Source of the DNA: a virus
Reading direction: 5' to 3' (one strand)
Virus record (IMG/VR): IMGVR_UViG_3300031227_000195
Span: 1 to 35,649 of that record
Length of the DNA stretch: 35,649 nt
Positions 14,176 to 20,676 of this stretch are shown here, in pieces. Position 1 is the first letter of the stretch, and the number at the start of each line of letters is the position of its first letter. Position numbers and translations under genes: made by a program. A model generated the notes under the pieces. The model did not search any database and was not told the DNA's origin. It saw nothing but the letters and a program-made list of their open reading frames with translations.

Positions 14176-14409
14176 TTAACTATCCTTTCGTACTTTAACA
14201 AATCCGTAAATATCTGTTTCGATACCCAAATCTAATGAAAAATGTGGTGCGAGCATAATACCGTGTTCATCTATACGTAATATTGCTCCCGCTACTTGTC
14301 TATCACCAGATTCATCAACCACATAAATAACTACTCCATCGTTCCGTGTTTGACACTCAATACGAATAGGTACGTTTTCTTTATCTTTATATAATTTTAC
14401 TTTTCTCAT
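14176..14409 (-). CDS. Tandem-module protein A, copy 2 (77 aa)
   Basis: Starts MRKVKLYKDKENVPIRIECQ and contains VVDESGDRQVAGAILRIDEH. Beta-rich; ends YGFVKVRKDS. It is nearly the same as the protein at 14659-14892 and more distantly like the B proteins (VVVNEKGKT...GFLLNL). Function unknown. Preceded by GGAGGTTTAAA-ATG. Confidence 0.7.
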   Translation of the reverse strand: MRKVKLYKDKENVPIRIECQTRNDGVVIYVVDESGDRQVAGAILRIDEHGIMLAPHFSLDLGIETDIYGFVKVRKDS

Positions 14410-14410
14410 T

Positions 14411-14656
14411 TTAAACCTCCACTATAGCGACTTGAGTGTCTTTGTCAAGTGGCAAATTAAAAAATCGATTAACATTACTATACAGATAGACACCGTTAGA
14501 ACTCAAATTTAACAAAAAACCACTACTTATTGTTTTGCCCTTTTCATTAACTACAACTAAATCTACACCTGTTCTTTCCATTACTGTATTTGGTATTAGT
14601 GTCACTTTAAGGACTTCTTTCGGACTGGTACAAGGTTCGTATATTTCTATTTTCAT
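14411..14656 (-). CDS. Tandem-module protein B, copy 2 (81 aa)
   Basis: Starts MKIEIYEPCTSPKEVLKVTL and contains GVDLVVVNEKGKTISSGFLL then NLSSNGVYLYS. Beta-rich. It is the duplicate of the protein at 14894-15139, identical over the central NEKGKT...VYLYS region. No family recognised. Two bases separate its ATG from the stop of the A copy upstream. Confidence 0.7.
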   Translation of the reverse strand: MKIEIYEPCTSPKEVLKVTLIPNTVMERTGVDLVVVNEKGKTISSGFLLNLSSNGVYLYSNVNRFFNLPLDKDTQVAIVEV

Positions 14657-14658
14657 CT

Positions 14659-14892
14659 TTAACCCTTCTTTCGTACTTTAACATAACCAAATTCGTCTGT
14701 TTCGATGCCCAAATCTAATGAAAAATGTGGTAAAAGCCAAACTCCGTGTTCATCTATATTCAACAATGTTCCATCTGTGGGTCTATCACCAGATTCATCA
14801 ACTGTGTAAACACATGCCCCATTACCCCGTGTCTGACATTCAATACGAATGGGTATATTTTTTTTATCTCCGTGCAATTTTACTTTTCTCAT
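14659..14892 (-). CDS. Tandem-module protein A, copy 1 (77 aa)
   Basis: Starts MRKVKLHGDKKNIPIRIECQ, contains VDESGDRPTDGTLLNIDEHG and HFSLDLGIETDEFGYVKVRK. Same length as copy 2 with scattered substitutions, so the duplication is not brand new. Preceded by GTGGAGATTTAGA-ATG. Function unknown. Confidence 0.7.
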   Translation of the reverse strand: MRKVKLHGDKKNIPIRIECQTRGNGACVYTVDESGDRPTDGTLLNIDEHGVWLLPHFSLDLGIETDEFGYVKVRKKG

Positions 14893-14893
14893 T

Positions 14894-15139
14894 CTAAATC
14901 TCCACTATATCAACTCGACTAATTTCGTCAAGTGGTAATCCAAAAAATTGGTTAATACTGCTATACAGATAGACACCGTTAGAACTCAAATTTAACAAAA
15001 AACCACTACTTATTGTTTTGCCCTTTTCATTAACTACAACTAAATCAACGCCCGTTCTTCCTGTCACTGTAGTTGGTATTAGCATTACTTTGAGAACTTC
15101 TTCTGAACTGGTACAAGGTTCGTATGTCTCTATTTTCAT
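14894..15139 (-). CDS. Tandem-module protein B, copy 1 (81 aa)
   Basis: The ATG at 15139 is chosen over 15157 because AGGAGAGTTAAG precedes it and the length then equals copy 2. Starts MKIETYEPCTSSEEVLKVML; the central GVDLVVVNEKGKTISSGFLL is shared with copy 2. It follows a LETQDEI-family gene. Function unknown. Confidence 0.7.
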   Translation of the reverse strand: MKIETYEPCTSSEEVLKVMLIPTTVTGRTGVDLVVVNEKGKTISSGFLLNLSSNGVYLYSSINQFFGLPLDEISRVDIVEI

Positions 15140-15140
15140 C

Positions 15141-15350
15141 TTAACTCTCCTGTTCATTAAGAAAACGCATTAGTTTCCAGTATTTTTCATTATCAATACT
15201 ACATTTAGTCGTTAGAGCTTTATAAAGTGTTCGGATAAGCGGAGATGCGTCTCCGAGATTCGCGTGATATGTAAACACAAACAACTCATTGATTTCATCT
15301 TGTGTTTCTAATTGGATATTAACCATAACTGGTGCTGATGTTATCTTCAT
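15141..15350 (-). CDS. LETQDEI-family small protein, copy 2 (69 aa)
   Basis: Starts MKITSAPVMVNIQLETQDEI and contains SPLIRTLYKALTTK. Paralogue of 12835-13062, with the same strand, LETQDEI, helix and Tyr-Trp order. It is separated from its sister by the nucleotide genes and the A-B duplication. Preceded by GGGGAATTAAA-ATG, a box formed by the end of the DUF6899-like gene. Function unknown. Confidence 0.65.
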   Translation of the reverse strand: MKITSAPVMVNIQLETQDEINELFVFTYHANLGDASPLIRTLYKALTTKCSIDNEKYWKLMRFLNEQES

Positions 15351-15351
15351 T

Positions 15352-15639
15352 TTAATTCCCCTTATCTAATCCACTTATCGGGCCATTTTCTCGCATTTTC
15401 TCTCGCTCGTAGGGCAACAGCACCGTCTCAACAAAGGATGCTTTCACACATTCGAGAACACCGATTACCTGATTGAGAAGTGCATAGTTTACGAGGACTT
15501 TATTAGTGACGTATTTGTGTACGATATGGGTTAAAAGAAAATTTAATTCACCGGGTGTTAAAGCAGGAATTATGCCAACTATATCTGATGATAGACATTG
15601 CATTACCAATTCTCTTTGATACTCTTTAATATACGGCAT
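15352..15639 (-). CDS. DUF6899-like small phage protein
   Basis: 95 residues. MPYIKEYQREL, ...LTPGELNFLLTHIVHKYV, ...LNQVIGVLECVKASF and LPYEREKMRENG follow the pattern of a widespread phage family that starts MPYI and ends pYE-x-K-x2-NGD. The usual YRR after VK-x-EF is altered here (SFVETV), and the C-terminal NGDVY is NGPIS. Role unknown in all members I know of. Preceded by AAAGGAGATTTAAA-ATG. Confidence 0.65.
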   Translation of the reverse strand: MPYIKEYQRELVMQCLSSDIVGIIPALTPGELNFLLTHIVHKYVTNKVLVNYALLNQVIGVLECVKASFVETVLLPYEREKMRENGPISGLDKGN

Positions 15640-15657
15640 TTTAAATCTCCTTTGAAA

Positions 15658-15730
15658 AGGCCGGGCTGTGAATCGTCGCTTGCTTTATAAGATTGTTTTA
15701 TTTGAAGTCGTGTTCACAGCACATCGGCCT
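15658..15730 (-). ncRNA. Long stem-loop in the intergenic leader
   Basis: Arms AGGCCG (15658-15663) / CGGCCT (15725-15730) and GCTGTGAA (15665-15672) / TTCACAGC (15713-15720) form a 6-bp plus 8-bp stem with a 1-by-4 internal loop and a 40-base apical loop. It fills the 92-base gap between two minus-strand genes, upstream of the DUF6899-like gene. It could be an RNA processing, stability or regulatory element; it is not a tRNA. No U-run follows on either strand. Confidence 0.45.
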
Positions 15731-15731
15731 A

Positions 15732-15947
15732 CTAAAATTTATAAATTATTTTATCTGAGTCCCGTTTCTCATCAAATGAAACTGTTGAGATTGGAGTTGA
15801 CGGAAATAAAGATGGAAATTTTTTCTTTAACAATTCTAATACTCTATTAACATTTGCTGTTGATTGTCCAGTTTTTTTTGCAATTTCTTTAGCGGTAAGT
15901 TTCGCAGTCCAGAGTTTGTATATGGTTGTCCAATTTTTTAGGTTCAT
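15732..15947 (-). CDS. Small helix-turn-helix DNA-binding protein (71 aa)
   Basis: MNLKNWTTIYKLWTAKLTAK then EIAKKTGQSTANVNRVLELL reads as a typical helix-turn-helix (KLTAKEIAKKTGQSTANVNRV), followed by a basic stretch and a short tail. It is a candidate small transcription regulator or a DNA-binding partner of the adjoining endonuclease. The ATG shares a base with the endonuclease VII-like stop (TAATG). One of few regulator candidates in the window. Confidence 0.6.
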   Translation of the reverse strand: MNLKNWTTIYKLWTAKLTAKEIAKKTGQSTANVNRVLELLKKKFPSLFPSTPISTVSFDEKRDSDKIIYKF

Positions 15948-16363
15948 TATCTAACAACTCCGTTCTTTTTTAGGTATTTAATCGCTTCTTTGTGATATTC
16001 TGCGTTTTCTATCGCAGCTAAAGCGACATTGCATTTACAGCAAAGCAAACCTCTGATTTTTCCAGTTTCGTGATTGTGGTCAATAAAGGCCCTGCTAATT
16101 ATAAATTCCTTATTACAAATAGCACAACGACCTTTTTGTTTTACAAACAACCACAATTTATCTTCAATAGTTATACCGTATGTATATTTGAGTTGTCTAT
16201 TTGCACAACCAATTTTACCTTTAGGAGATTTTTGATACTCTTTACTCTGTTCATCTTGACATTTTTTACACAAATATTGAAAACCATCCTTATTACTTTT
16301 GTGTCGATGAAAATATTCAGGAGTAGCCGGGAACTCTTTTTTACATTTGGTACAAGTTTTCAT
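15947..16363 (-). CDS. Endonuclease VII-like HNH nuclease
   Basis: 138 residues. N-terminal zinc site CTKCKKEF...LCKKC (C4, C7, C32, C35), then YGITIEDKLWLFVKQKGRCA (C80, C83), FIDHNHETGKIRGLLC (D95, H96, H98) and CCKCNVALAAIEN. This is the recombination endonuclease VII pattern (T4 gp49-like), used for Holliday-junction resolution or, in many phages, by free-standing homing endonucleases. It sits among unrelated small genes, so a mobile homing role is possible. Confidence 0.85.
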   Translation of the reverse strand: MKTCTKCKKEFPATPEYFHRHKSNKDGFQYLCKKCQDEQSKEYQKSPKGKIGCANRQLKYTYGITIEDKLWLFVKQKGRCAICNKEFIISRAFIDHNHETGKIRGLLCCKCNVALAAIENAEYHKEAIKYLKKNGVVR

Positions 16364-16496
16364 TATATTTGATAACTCCTACAAAAAATAACGTCCTCCG
16401 TATAGAGGGCAATTTACTATGATTTTCTTTTTTTTTAATCATTATAACCTTTACAGTTATTACAATCAACGAACTTTTTGTTACAGATTGTGCCGG

Positions 16497-17114
16497 TTAT
16501 GGCTTGTATAGAGCCTGTTTAGCAAGGGCGATAAGCCGTCTGTTATTTATCCTACAATTAGCAGCAGCAGAAGTGGCATAAGGATAAGGGTCATTAGCAG
16601 TAGCATCGACGGCATCAGCAGCAGCAAAAGTAACATCGGCAGCATCAGTAGCAACAGTAACGGCAGCAGCATAATCAGTGTTAATAGCAGCAAGAGTAAC
16701 ATTAGCAGTACCATAGCTTCTGTCTTTTCCCGATAACCAATTATCTGCCCATTCATTCCATTTTTTGTCTTTGTAGATTTGTTTAACACATAGAATACCA
16801 AACGCTATCCGTTGATTTGTGGTAATCTCTGGTGGAGAAATTTCCTCGACCAATCTCATTTGAGTAAAGCCGAATTTAGTTCCACCACCAGACAGCTTTT
16901 TACCCCGGACATTAACCCGGAACATCCGAGGATTTACGATAGTGGCGTGTATCGGGTTAAATAATACAGCAAGCAAAGGATGACTATAACAATGTAGCCA
17001 ACTGTTATTACAAAGTCGTTTATGTTTACCATCTGTCTTAACCCATTTGCCGAGCGTCCATTGGAATCCACGAAAAGTCTGCATTTTTTGATTTGTTAGT
17101 TTATAGTACGACAT
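16497..17114 (-). CDS. Ala-rich DUF7666-like phage protein
   Basis: 205 residues from the ATG at 17114 (AAGGAGACTTAAA-ATG). The first half (MQTFRGFQWTLGKWVKTDGK, LCNNSWLHCYSHPL) resembles small phage proteins of the DUF7666 type: GFQ..G, C...GxHxC-like, then V-x-GK. The C-terminal third is Ala/Thr/Asp-rich (AAAVTVATDAADVTFAAADA), built of GCN-rich codons, followed by CRINNRRLIALAKQAL. A longer in-frame reading adds a membrane-like N-terminus but has no good ribosome binding site. Function unknown. Confidence 0.55.
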   Translation of the reverse strand: MSYYKLTNQKMQTFRGFQWTLGKWVKTDGKHKRLCNNSWLHCYSHPLLAVLFNPIHATIVNPRMFRVNVRGKKLSGGGTKFGFTQMRLVEEISPPEITTNQRIAFGILCVKQIYKDKKWNEWADNWLSGKDRSYGTANVTLAAINTDYAAAVTVATDAADVTFAAADAVDATANDPYPYATSAAANCRINNRRLIALAKQALYKP

Positions 17115-17115
17115 T

Positions 17116-17274
17116 TTAAGTCTCCTTATAATCCTTGAATAGTTTATTCCGAAGTCGATTGTAATGCTCAACATTAAAACAATTATGCCTATCCAAATCG
17201 CTAATCGTAATATCAACTAAACCAAAAAGCTCATCAATTAGTTTCGACATTTCCGATTCAAGTGGTTTTTTCAT
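17116..17274 (-). CDS. Small hypothetical protein (52 aa)
   Basis: Starts MKKPLESEMSKLIDELFGLV, ends NRLRNKLFKDYKET. Helical and acidic then basic. The ATG overlaps the TGA of the upstream membrane gene (ATGA), and its last codons (AAG GAG ACT TAA) make the ribosome binding site for the DUF7666-like gene. No family recognised. Confidence 0.55.
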   Translation of the reverse strand: MKKPLESEMSKLIDELFGLVDITISDLDRHNCFNVEHYNRLRNKLFKDYKET

Positions 17275-17435
17275 TTTTTACCCCTAAAATGTGTGTCTCC
17301 GAATATCAAAAAATAAGCGAAAACAATTATAATTAAAACTGTAACCCATTGAGGTTTATCTATAAAAATACTTGCCGTAAGCCACCCTATTGATACGCCC
17401 CACAATCTGTTTCCAAATGCTTGTAGCCGATTCAT
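17271..17435 (-). CDS. Small membrane protein (54 aa)
   Basis: Starts MNRLQAFGNRLWGVSIGWLT; the second half (WVTVLIIIVFAYFLIFGD) is a membrane helix. Preceded by TAGGAGACTAAA-ATG. Same coupling style as the micro-gene chain at 5.0-5.3 kb. Function unknown. Confidence 0.55.
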   Translation of the reverse strand: MNRLQAFGNRLWGVSIGWLTASIFIDKPQWVTVLIIIVFAYFLIFGDTHFRGKK

Positions 17436-17444
17436 TTTAGTCTC

Positions 17445-17633
17445 CTAACTTTTTACTCTACCGTTCCACAAATTTTTTAGTTCTGTTGCTAATACCGCTA
17501 ATTGATTATCGTCCAGACCCGGAATACCGTAAAGTTCAATTACAGGATATTGGTCGGCATCATAAAGTCGCACACAACCCTCGATTGTTTCGTTGACCAA
17601 ACCTTCTCGAATTTCACCAATGATTTTTATCAT
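17445..17633 (-). CDS. Small hypothetical protein (62 aa)
   Basis: MIKIIGEIREGLVNETIEGC..., central YPVIELYGIPGLDDNQLAVL, end NLWNGRVKS. Mixed alpha/beta, acidic. Preceded by AAAAGGAGATAGAAA-ATG, a box shared with 18009, 18965 and 19677. No family recognised. Confidence 0.55.
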   Translation of the reverse strand: MIKIIGEIREGLVNETIEGCVRLYDADQYPVIELYGIPGLDDNQLAVLATELKNLWNGRVKS

Positions 17634-17658
17634 TTTCTATCTCCTTTTAATATGCGTG

Positions 17659-18009
17659 TTATGGATTAACAGCAAGAGCAGTTTTACAGTTTCCACACAC
17701 GACTACCTCTGTAACTTCAATCTCTTTGTTTAGTCGGTTACAAATAGGGCACGTCCATTCGTATTCTGATACGAGCAAGTTAACATTCATCATTCTCATT
17801 CTACTTGCACTTTGGCCGTACCAATTACAGCGACTACACTCAGACAAAATTTCTCCTGTTTTAGTATCTCTTTCAGTATGGGCCACACTACCACAGAGTG
17901 GGCACTTAATCCAATCAAACGAGCTATACAAAATTTCACCTGTCCCATTATCTTGTTCTTTGTGAGCTATAAAATTACTGCAAAACGGGCACTTAATCCA
18001 ATCAGTCAT
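17659..18009 (-). CDS. Multi zinc-ribbon protein with internal duplication
   Basis: 116 residues. Two similar units start DWIKCPFCSNFIAHKEQDNG and DWIKCPLCGSVAHTERDTKT, each ending TGEIL; CSRC follows the second. A third ribbon (WTCPICN...VVCGNC) closes the protein. At least four CxxC knuckles, so probably two or three zinc sites. Likely a nucleic-acid or protein adaptor. The ATG overlaps the upstream TGA (ATGA) after AAAGGAGATAGAAA. Confidence 0.65.
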   Translation of the reverse strand: MTDWIKCPFCSNFIAHKEQDNGTGEILYSSFDWIKCPLCGSVAHTERDTKTGEILSECSRCNWYGQSASRMRMMNVNLLVSEYEWTCPICNRLNKEIEVTEVVVCGNCKTALAVNP

Positions 18010-18218
18010 TTTCTATCTCCTTTTAATATATGGTTCCTTTTGTATTGTTTACCAAAAAAGACGTTAAACGCTAATGTGTAGAATGATTCGAATATAAACT
18101 CAACCGGGTTCGGAGAATTAAACTCGACTAACAACTCTTTGCCCTTTCGTAAAGCCTGATTATCCTTATACAATCTTACATTATTAGACAATGTTGTCAA
18201 TAATTGTAGTTTGGTCAT
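18006..18218 (-). CDS. Small hypothetical protein (70 aa)
   Basis: Starts MTKLQLLTTLSNNVRLYKDN, ends NHILKGDRK. Contains FIFESFYTLAFNVFFGKQYK, an aromatic-rich segment. The ATG at 18218 is preferred over 18224 because it overlaps the upstream stop (ATGA) and sits eight bases from GGGAG. Its end, GGA GAT AGA AAA TGA, forms the next gene's ribosome binding site and start. Function unknown. Confidence 0.55.
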   Translation of the reverse strand: MTKLQLLTTLSNNVRLYKDNQALRKGKELLVEFNSPNPVEFIFESFYTLAFNVFFGKQYKRNHILKGDRK

Positions 18219-18826
18219 TCCCATATCTCCCTTAATTCGTCACTAAACATATCCGGTTTCCCGGTAAGCCACGATTCAAAATACAAAACTTTCAAATCTT
18301 CTTGATGGATTTGCTCTTTGGCGTGTTCATAGCAATCTTCACAGGCAAAGTCATAACCTAAATACTCGATTATGGCCTTATCATCAATGTGTATTATCTG
18401 GTCCTCACCAACAAACTCCTCACAGCACGAACAAAATCCTATGTTGTAACATTCGTCGCAATAAATATCGTCCTCACTACAGGGAGTATACTCATCCACG
18501 ATAAATTTACAACCACAACCAAAGCAGAACAACTCAAGCTCATAATCAAGCTCAGTGTTCAAACAACGGGCAATAGCCAAAACGATATAAACATTGTAAT
18601 TTTTCTGAAATTGCTTTATCTGTTCGTCATTAGTTAGGTCAATTAGCTCGGCACTTTTTTCTGATGTTTCGGCTAATTCCAGAGCTTCTCTTTCATTAGT
18701 AACTCCGTCTGCACCGCTCGAAAAGAGGTTGTGCCACACACCATTTTGACTCCAGCAACACCAATTCCACTCCCAAAAATTTCCCGGATAACAACCGCCT
18801 TGATACATCAATAATTTATTCCTCAT
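18215..18826 (-). CDS. Cys-rich phage protein of unknown function
   Basis: 203 residues. N-terminus MRNKLLMYQGGCYPGNFWEW then NWCCW; this YQGGCYxGxFWEWN opening recurs in phage/plasmid proteins I have seen but whose role is not known. The centre carries many Cys (CFGCGCKF, CDECYNIGFCSCCEEF, FACEDC), enough for two or three zinc sites; the C-terminus is acidic. Preceded by GAAAGGATAGAAA-ATG. Confidence 0.65.
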   Translation of the reverse strand: MRNKLLMYQGGCYPGNFWEWNWCCWSQNGVWHNLFSSGADGVTNEREALELAETSEKSAELIDLTNDEQIKQFQKNYNVYIVLAIARCLNTELDYELELFCFGCGCKFIVDEYTPCSEDDIYCDECYNIGFCSCCEEFVGEDQIIHIDDKAIIEYLGYDFACEDCYEHAKEQIHQEDLKVLYFESWLTGKPDMFSDELREIWE

Positions 18827-18965
18827 TTTCTATCCTTTCATAATTTTCGCAGGGTAACTCATTTCCATCGACTTGATAGTCATACGGATAGCCAGAACAC
18901 GGTCTATCAGTGTATTCGCCATCATCAAATTTTTTACATTGTAAACAATAATCCCACATTCTCAT
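18816..18965 (-). CDS. Small Cys protein (49 aa)
   Basis: MRMWDYCLQCKKFDDGEYTD, later RPCSGYPYDYQVDG and LPCENYER: a CxxC plus two single Cys, probably one zinc site. Preceded by TAGGAGATAGAAA-ATG. Overlaps the start of the 203-residue Cys-rich gene by 11 bases, so it is co-translated. Function unknown. Confidence 0.5.
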   Translation of the reverse strand: MRMWDYCLQCKKFDDGEYTDRPCSGYPYDYQVDGNELPCENYERIENEE

Positions 18966-18992
18966 TTTCTATCTCCTAAACAATAAACCATA

Positions 18993-19202
18993 TTATTCGT
19001 AACCAGCATAACCTTTAGGGCGGTACTTTGTATCAAATAGTTTAACCCGCCCATCTGTTAATTTATTGAGCTTTTTAATCTCTGCTGGAGTTAATAGTAA
19101 AAATGTTCGAGGTATTCCATCATTAGGAAATATCTCATTATCAAGATTAACCTGTTTGTATCGTTGTGAAAATGATAAGTATTTAGCCATTTCATTCGTC
19201 AT
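18993..19202 (-). CDS. Small hypothetical protein (69 aa)
   Basis: From the ATG at 19202 (TAGGAGATGGAAA-ATG): MTNEMAKYLSFSQRYKQVNL, then FLLLTPAEIKKLNKLTDG and LFDTKYRPKGYAGYE. The upstream in-frame ATG (19229) is rejected because it lacks this box. No family recognised. Confidence 0.55.
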   Translation of the reverse strand: MTNEMAKYLSFSQRYKQVNLDNEIFPNDGIPRTFLLLTPAEIKKLNKLTDGRVKLFDTKYRPKGYAGYE

Positions 19203-19218
19203 TTTCCATCTCCTATTC

Positions 19219-19677
19219 TTAACTTTCAATCTCTCTTATCTGTTGCCACAGTTTTTTGTTATATACCTTGTCAAACTTCATTTCGGGCGAAAAACTGCGT
19301 CCACCACCACTACACTGAAAAACAGGATAATCTTCTTCGGTCAATTCCGGTTCCGCTTCTCTAATTAAATCCCAATACTCATATCCGCTAAAATCAAAAA
19401 CGGCTTCGTCACCGTCAAAAGCTAAAACTTGTTCAGCATAGTCTTTAAGAGATTGAGTTGTTGCTCCTGCTTCAACGGCCATTCGCCAATTTTCCTCGAA
19501 AAGCTCTGTCACATTTTCCGGGTCTGTTTGTTGTTCATACTCGGCTTTCGATACTGGTATCAAAACTGTTGCAACAGCCCCTTTGAAATCTTCACCATTC
19601 CGAAAAAGATAATCGCAAACGTAATACTCATCATCAATACGACCGACTAACTGTTTAACATCTGTTTGAGTTCTCAT
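19219..19677 (-). CDS. Acidic hypothetical protein (152 aa)
   Basis: Starts MRTQTDVKQLVGRIDDEYYV; strongly acidic in the second half (DFSGYEYWDLIREAEPELTE) and ends NKKLWQQIREIES. No known motif. Acidic phage early proteins of this size are often inhibitors or DNA mimics, but nothing specific supports that here. Preceded by CAGGAGATAGAAA-ATG, formed by the end of the 49-residue gene upstream (ATGA overlap). Confidence 0.55.
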   Translation of the reverse strand: MRTQTDVKQLVGRIDDEYYVCDYLFRNGEDFKGAVATVLIPVSKAEYEQQTDPENVTELFEENWRMAVEAGATTQSLKDYAEQVLAFDGDEAVFDFSGYEYWDLIREAEPELTEEDYPVFQCSGGGRSFSPEMKFDKVYNKKLWQQIREIES

Positions 19678-19823
19678 TTTCTATCTCCTGTATTTTGCGA
19701 AACTTTTTTAATCTCTAATTCGGGATTTAATTCCTTAGACACTTGTATAGCTTCTCTTTTTGAATTTACTCCAGTAACTTGTCTATCCGTGCCGTTTTTA
19801 TATTCTACATTCCACACGCTCAT
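19674..19823 (-). CDS. Small hypothetical protein (49 aa)
   Basis: MSVWNVEYKNGTDRQVTGVN, then SKREAIQVSKELNPELEIKK and VSQNTGDRK. A beta hairpin followed by a helix, like DpnD-type small domains. Ends GDRK-stop, the same coupling tail as the gene at 18006. Preceded by GGGAGATAAAAA-ATG. Function unknown. Confidence 0.5.
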   Translation of the reverse strand: MSVWNVEYKNGTDRQVTGVNSKREAIQVSKELNPELEIKKVSQNTGDRK

Positions 19824-19836
19824 TTTTTATCTCCCT

Positions 19837-20016
19837 TCATTTATGACATATACCAGCATCTATTAAGTTTTTGGCCCTGCGTCCGAACCAGCCTTGCAGT
19901 TTCCACGCCAACCCGGTGTCAATAAGATGTTGCCACGCTTCTATGTGTTTGGCTTCTGTTAAATTTTCGCTACCATCAAAACCCTCTGCGATTGATACTG
20001 CTTCATAGCTTGTCAT
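19837..20016 (-). CDS. DUF7417-like small phage protein, copy 1 (59 aa)
   Basis: MTSYEAVSIAEGFDGSENLT, then HIEAWQHLIDTGLAWKLQGW and FGRRAKNLIDAG. The pattern AWQHLIDTG..W.LQG.FGR.A..LI..G is one I recognise from many phage genomes, without known role. The ATG at 20016 is preferred over 20022 because it is seven bases from GGGAG. A diverged paralogue lies at 22804-22977. Confidence 0.6.
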   Translation of the reverse strand: MTSYEAVSIAEGFDGSENLTEAKHIEAWQHLIDTGLAWKLQGWFGRRAKNLIDAGICHK

Positions 20017-20050
20017 TTTCATTCTCCCTTTGCATTATATCATATTAGTT

Positions 20051-20482
20051 TCACGCTGTCAAGACTAATTTTAAGCCCAACAGCATTAGTGTTATTCGTC
20101 CAAAATCAAAAAGGACCAAACGCCCGTCATTCGTCCAGCCGACATTGGACAATAATTCAAGAATACAAGGCGATTGATGTATATCAAGGGCATCTACAAG
20201 CATATCAATTTCGTTTTGTGAAACAGATTCGTCCGGTGTGACACGCTCGACATAATAACCGCATCGGCCATCAATTTCGATAACACCGCTCAAAACTTCT
20301 GGAGCAAGGCCCTGTTCTGCAAAAAAAGCATTGGTATCGACAATTCTCTGAACATCTTCAAAAGTATATTCCCTCTGTTCGCCGTATTGCTCTATAAAAT
20401 AGAGCTTAAACACCACGTTTGGATTTTCAGTTTCGTAAACTTCACATTCCATCCCGTGACCGATAATGTTTTTCAACATCAT
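20051..20482 (-). CDS. Miniature protein-kinase-like protein
   Basis: 143 residues. IIGHGMECEVYE (G8, G10) looks like a kinase glycine loop, NVVFKLY supplies the strand-3 lysine (K26), GYYVERV (E79) the hinge, and NVGWTNDGRLVLFDFG (N113, D126, F127, G128) the metal-binding Asn and DFG. The HRD motif and most of the C-lobe are missing, so this is about half a normal kinase. It may be an active mini-kinase, a pseudokinase or a nucleotide-binding fragment. The gene overlaps its upstream neighbour by ATGA. Confidence 0.55.
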   Translation of the reverse strand: MMLKNIIGHGMECEVYETENPNVVFKLYFIEQYGEQREYTFEDVQRIVDTNAFFAEQGLAPEVLSGVIEIDGRCGYYVERVTPDESVSQNEIDMLVDALDIHQSPCILELLSNVGWTNDGRLVLFDFGRITLMLLGLKLVLTA

Positions 20483-20667
20483 ATTATCTCCGAAAAAGTT
20501 TTGCCCCGGCTCGGATGTTGATGTACTCCCCTGTCCAGCCAGTTTTTTATCCTTGCGTCGAGCAATAATAACACTTTAGGCGAAACACGGGTGCAATCCC
20601 AGCCGGGCCGGTGTGTTTTAACACGCTTAAGAATATATGCTTTTGTCGCTTTTTTATTGAGTAACAT
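20479..20667 (-). CDS. Small basic conserved phage protein (62 aa)
   Basis: MLLNKKATKAYILKRVKTHR, then PGWDCTRVSPKVLLLLDARI and HQHPSRGKTFSEII. The order RPGWDCTRVS ... LDARI ... HPSRGKTF recurs in phage early proteins with no known role; the helix after RVS followed by a short second helix is faintly histone-fold-like. Rich in Lys/Arg, so nucleic-acid binding is plausible. Confidence 0.6.
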   Translation of the reverse strand: MLLNKKATKAYILKRVKTHRPGWDCTRVSPKVLLLLDARIKNWLDRGVHQHPSRGKTFSEII

Positions 20668-20676
20668 AATCTTTTT

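Larger units (their letters stand above)
14176..15139 (-). repeat. Tandem direct duplication, period 483 bp (A-B-A-B)
   Basis: Gene starts 14409/14892 and 14656/15139 are both exactly 483 bases apart, and CACTACTTATTGTTTTGCCC recurs at 14521 and 15004. Two copies of a two-gene unit. The B halves are best conserved; the A halves differ at many codons. Confidence 0.85.

Noticed and set aside
15658-15730. tRNA gene
   Set aside because: Arm lengths and loop do not fit the cloverleaf; no T-loop or anticodon arm.
16435-16500. Minus-strand frame ending KKFVDCNNCKGYND
   Set aside because: Has a CxxC but no start codon and no clear ribosome binding site; it could be a remnant. Too little to list as a gene.
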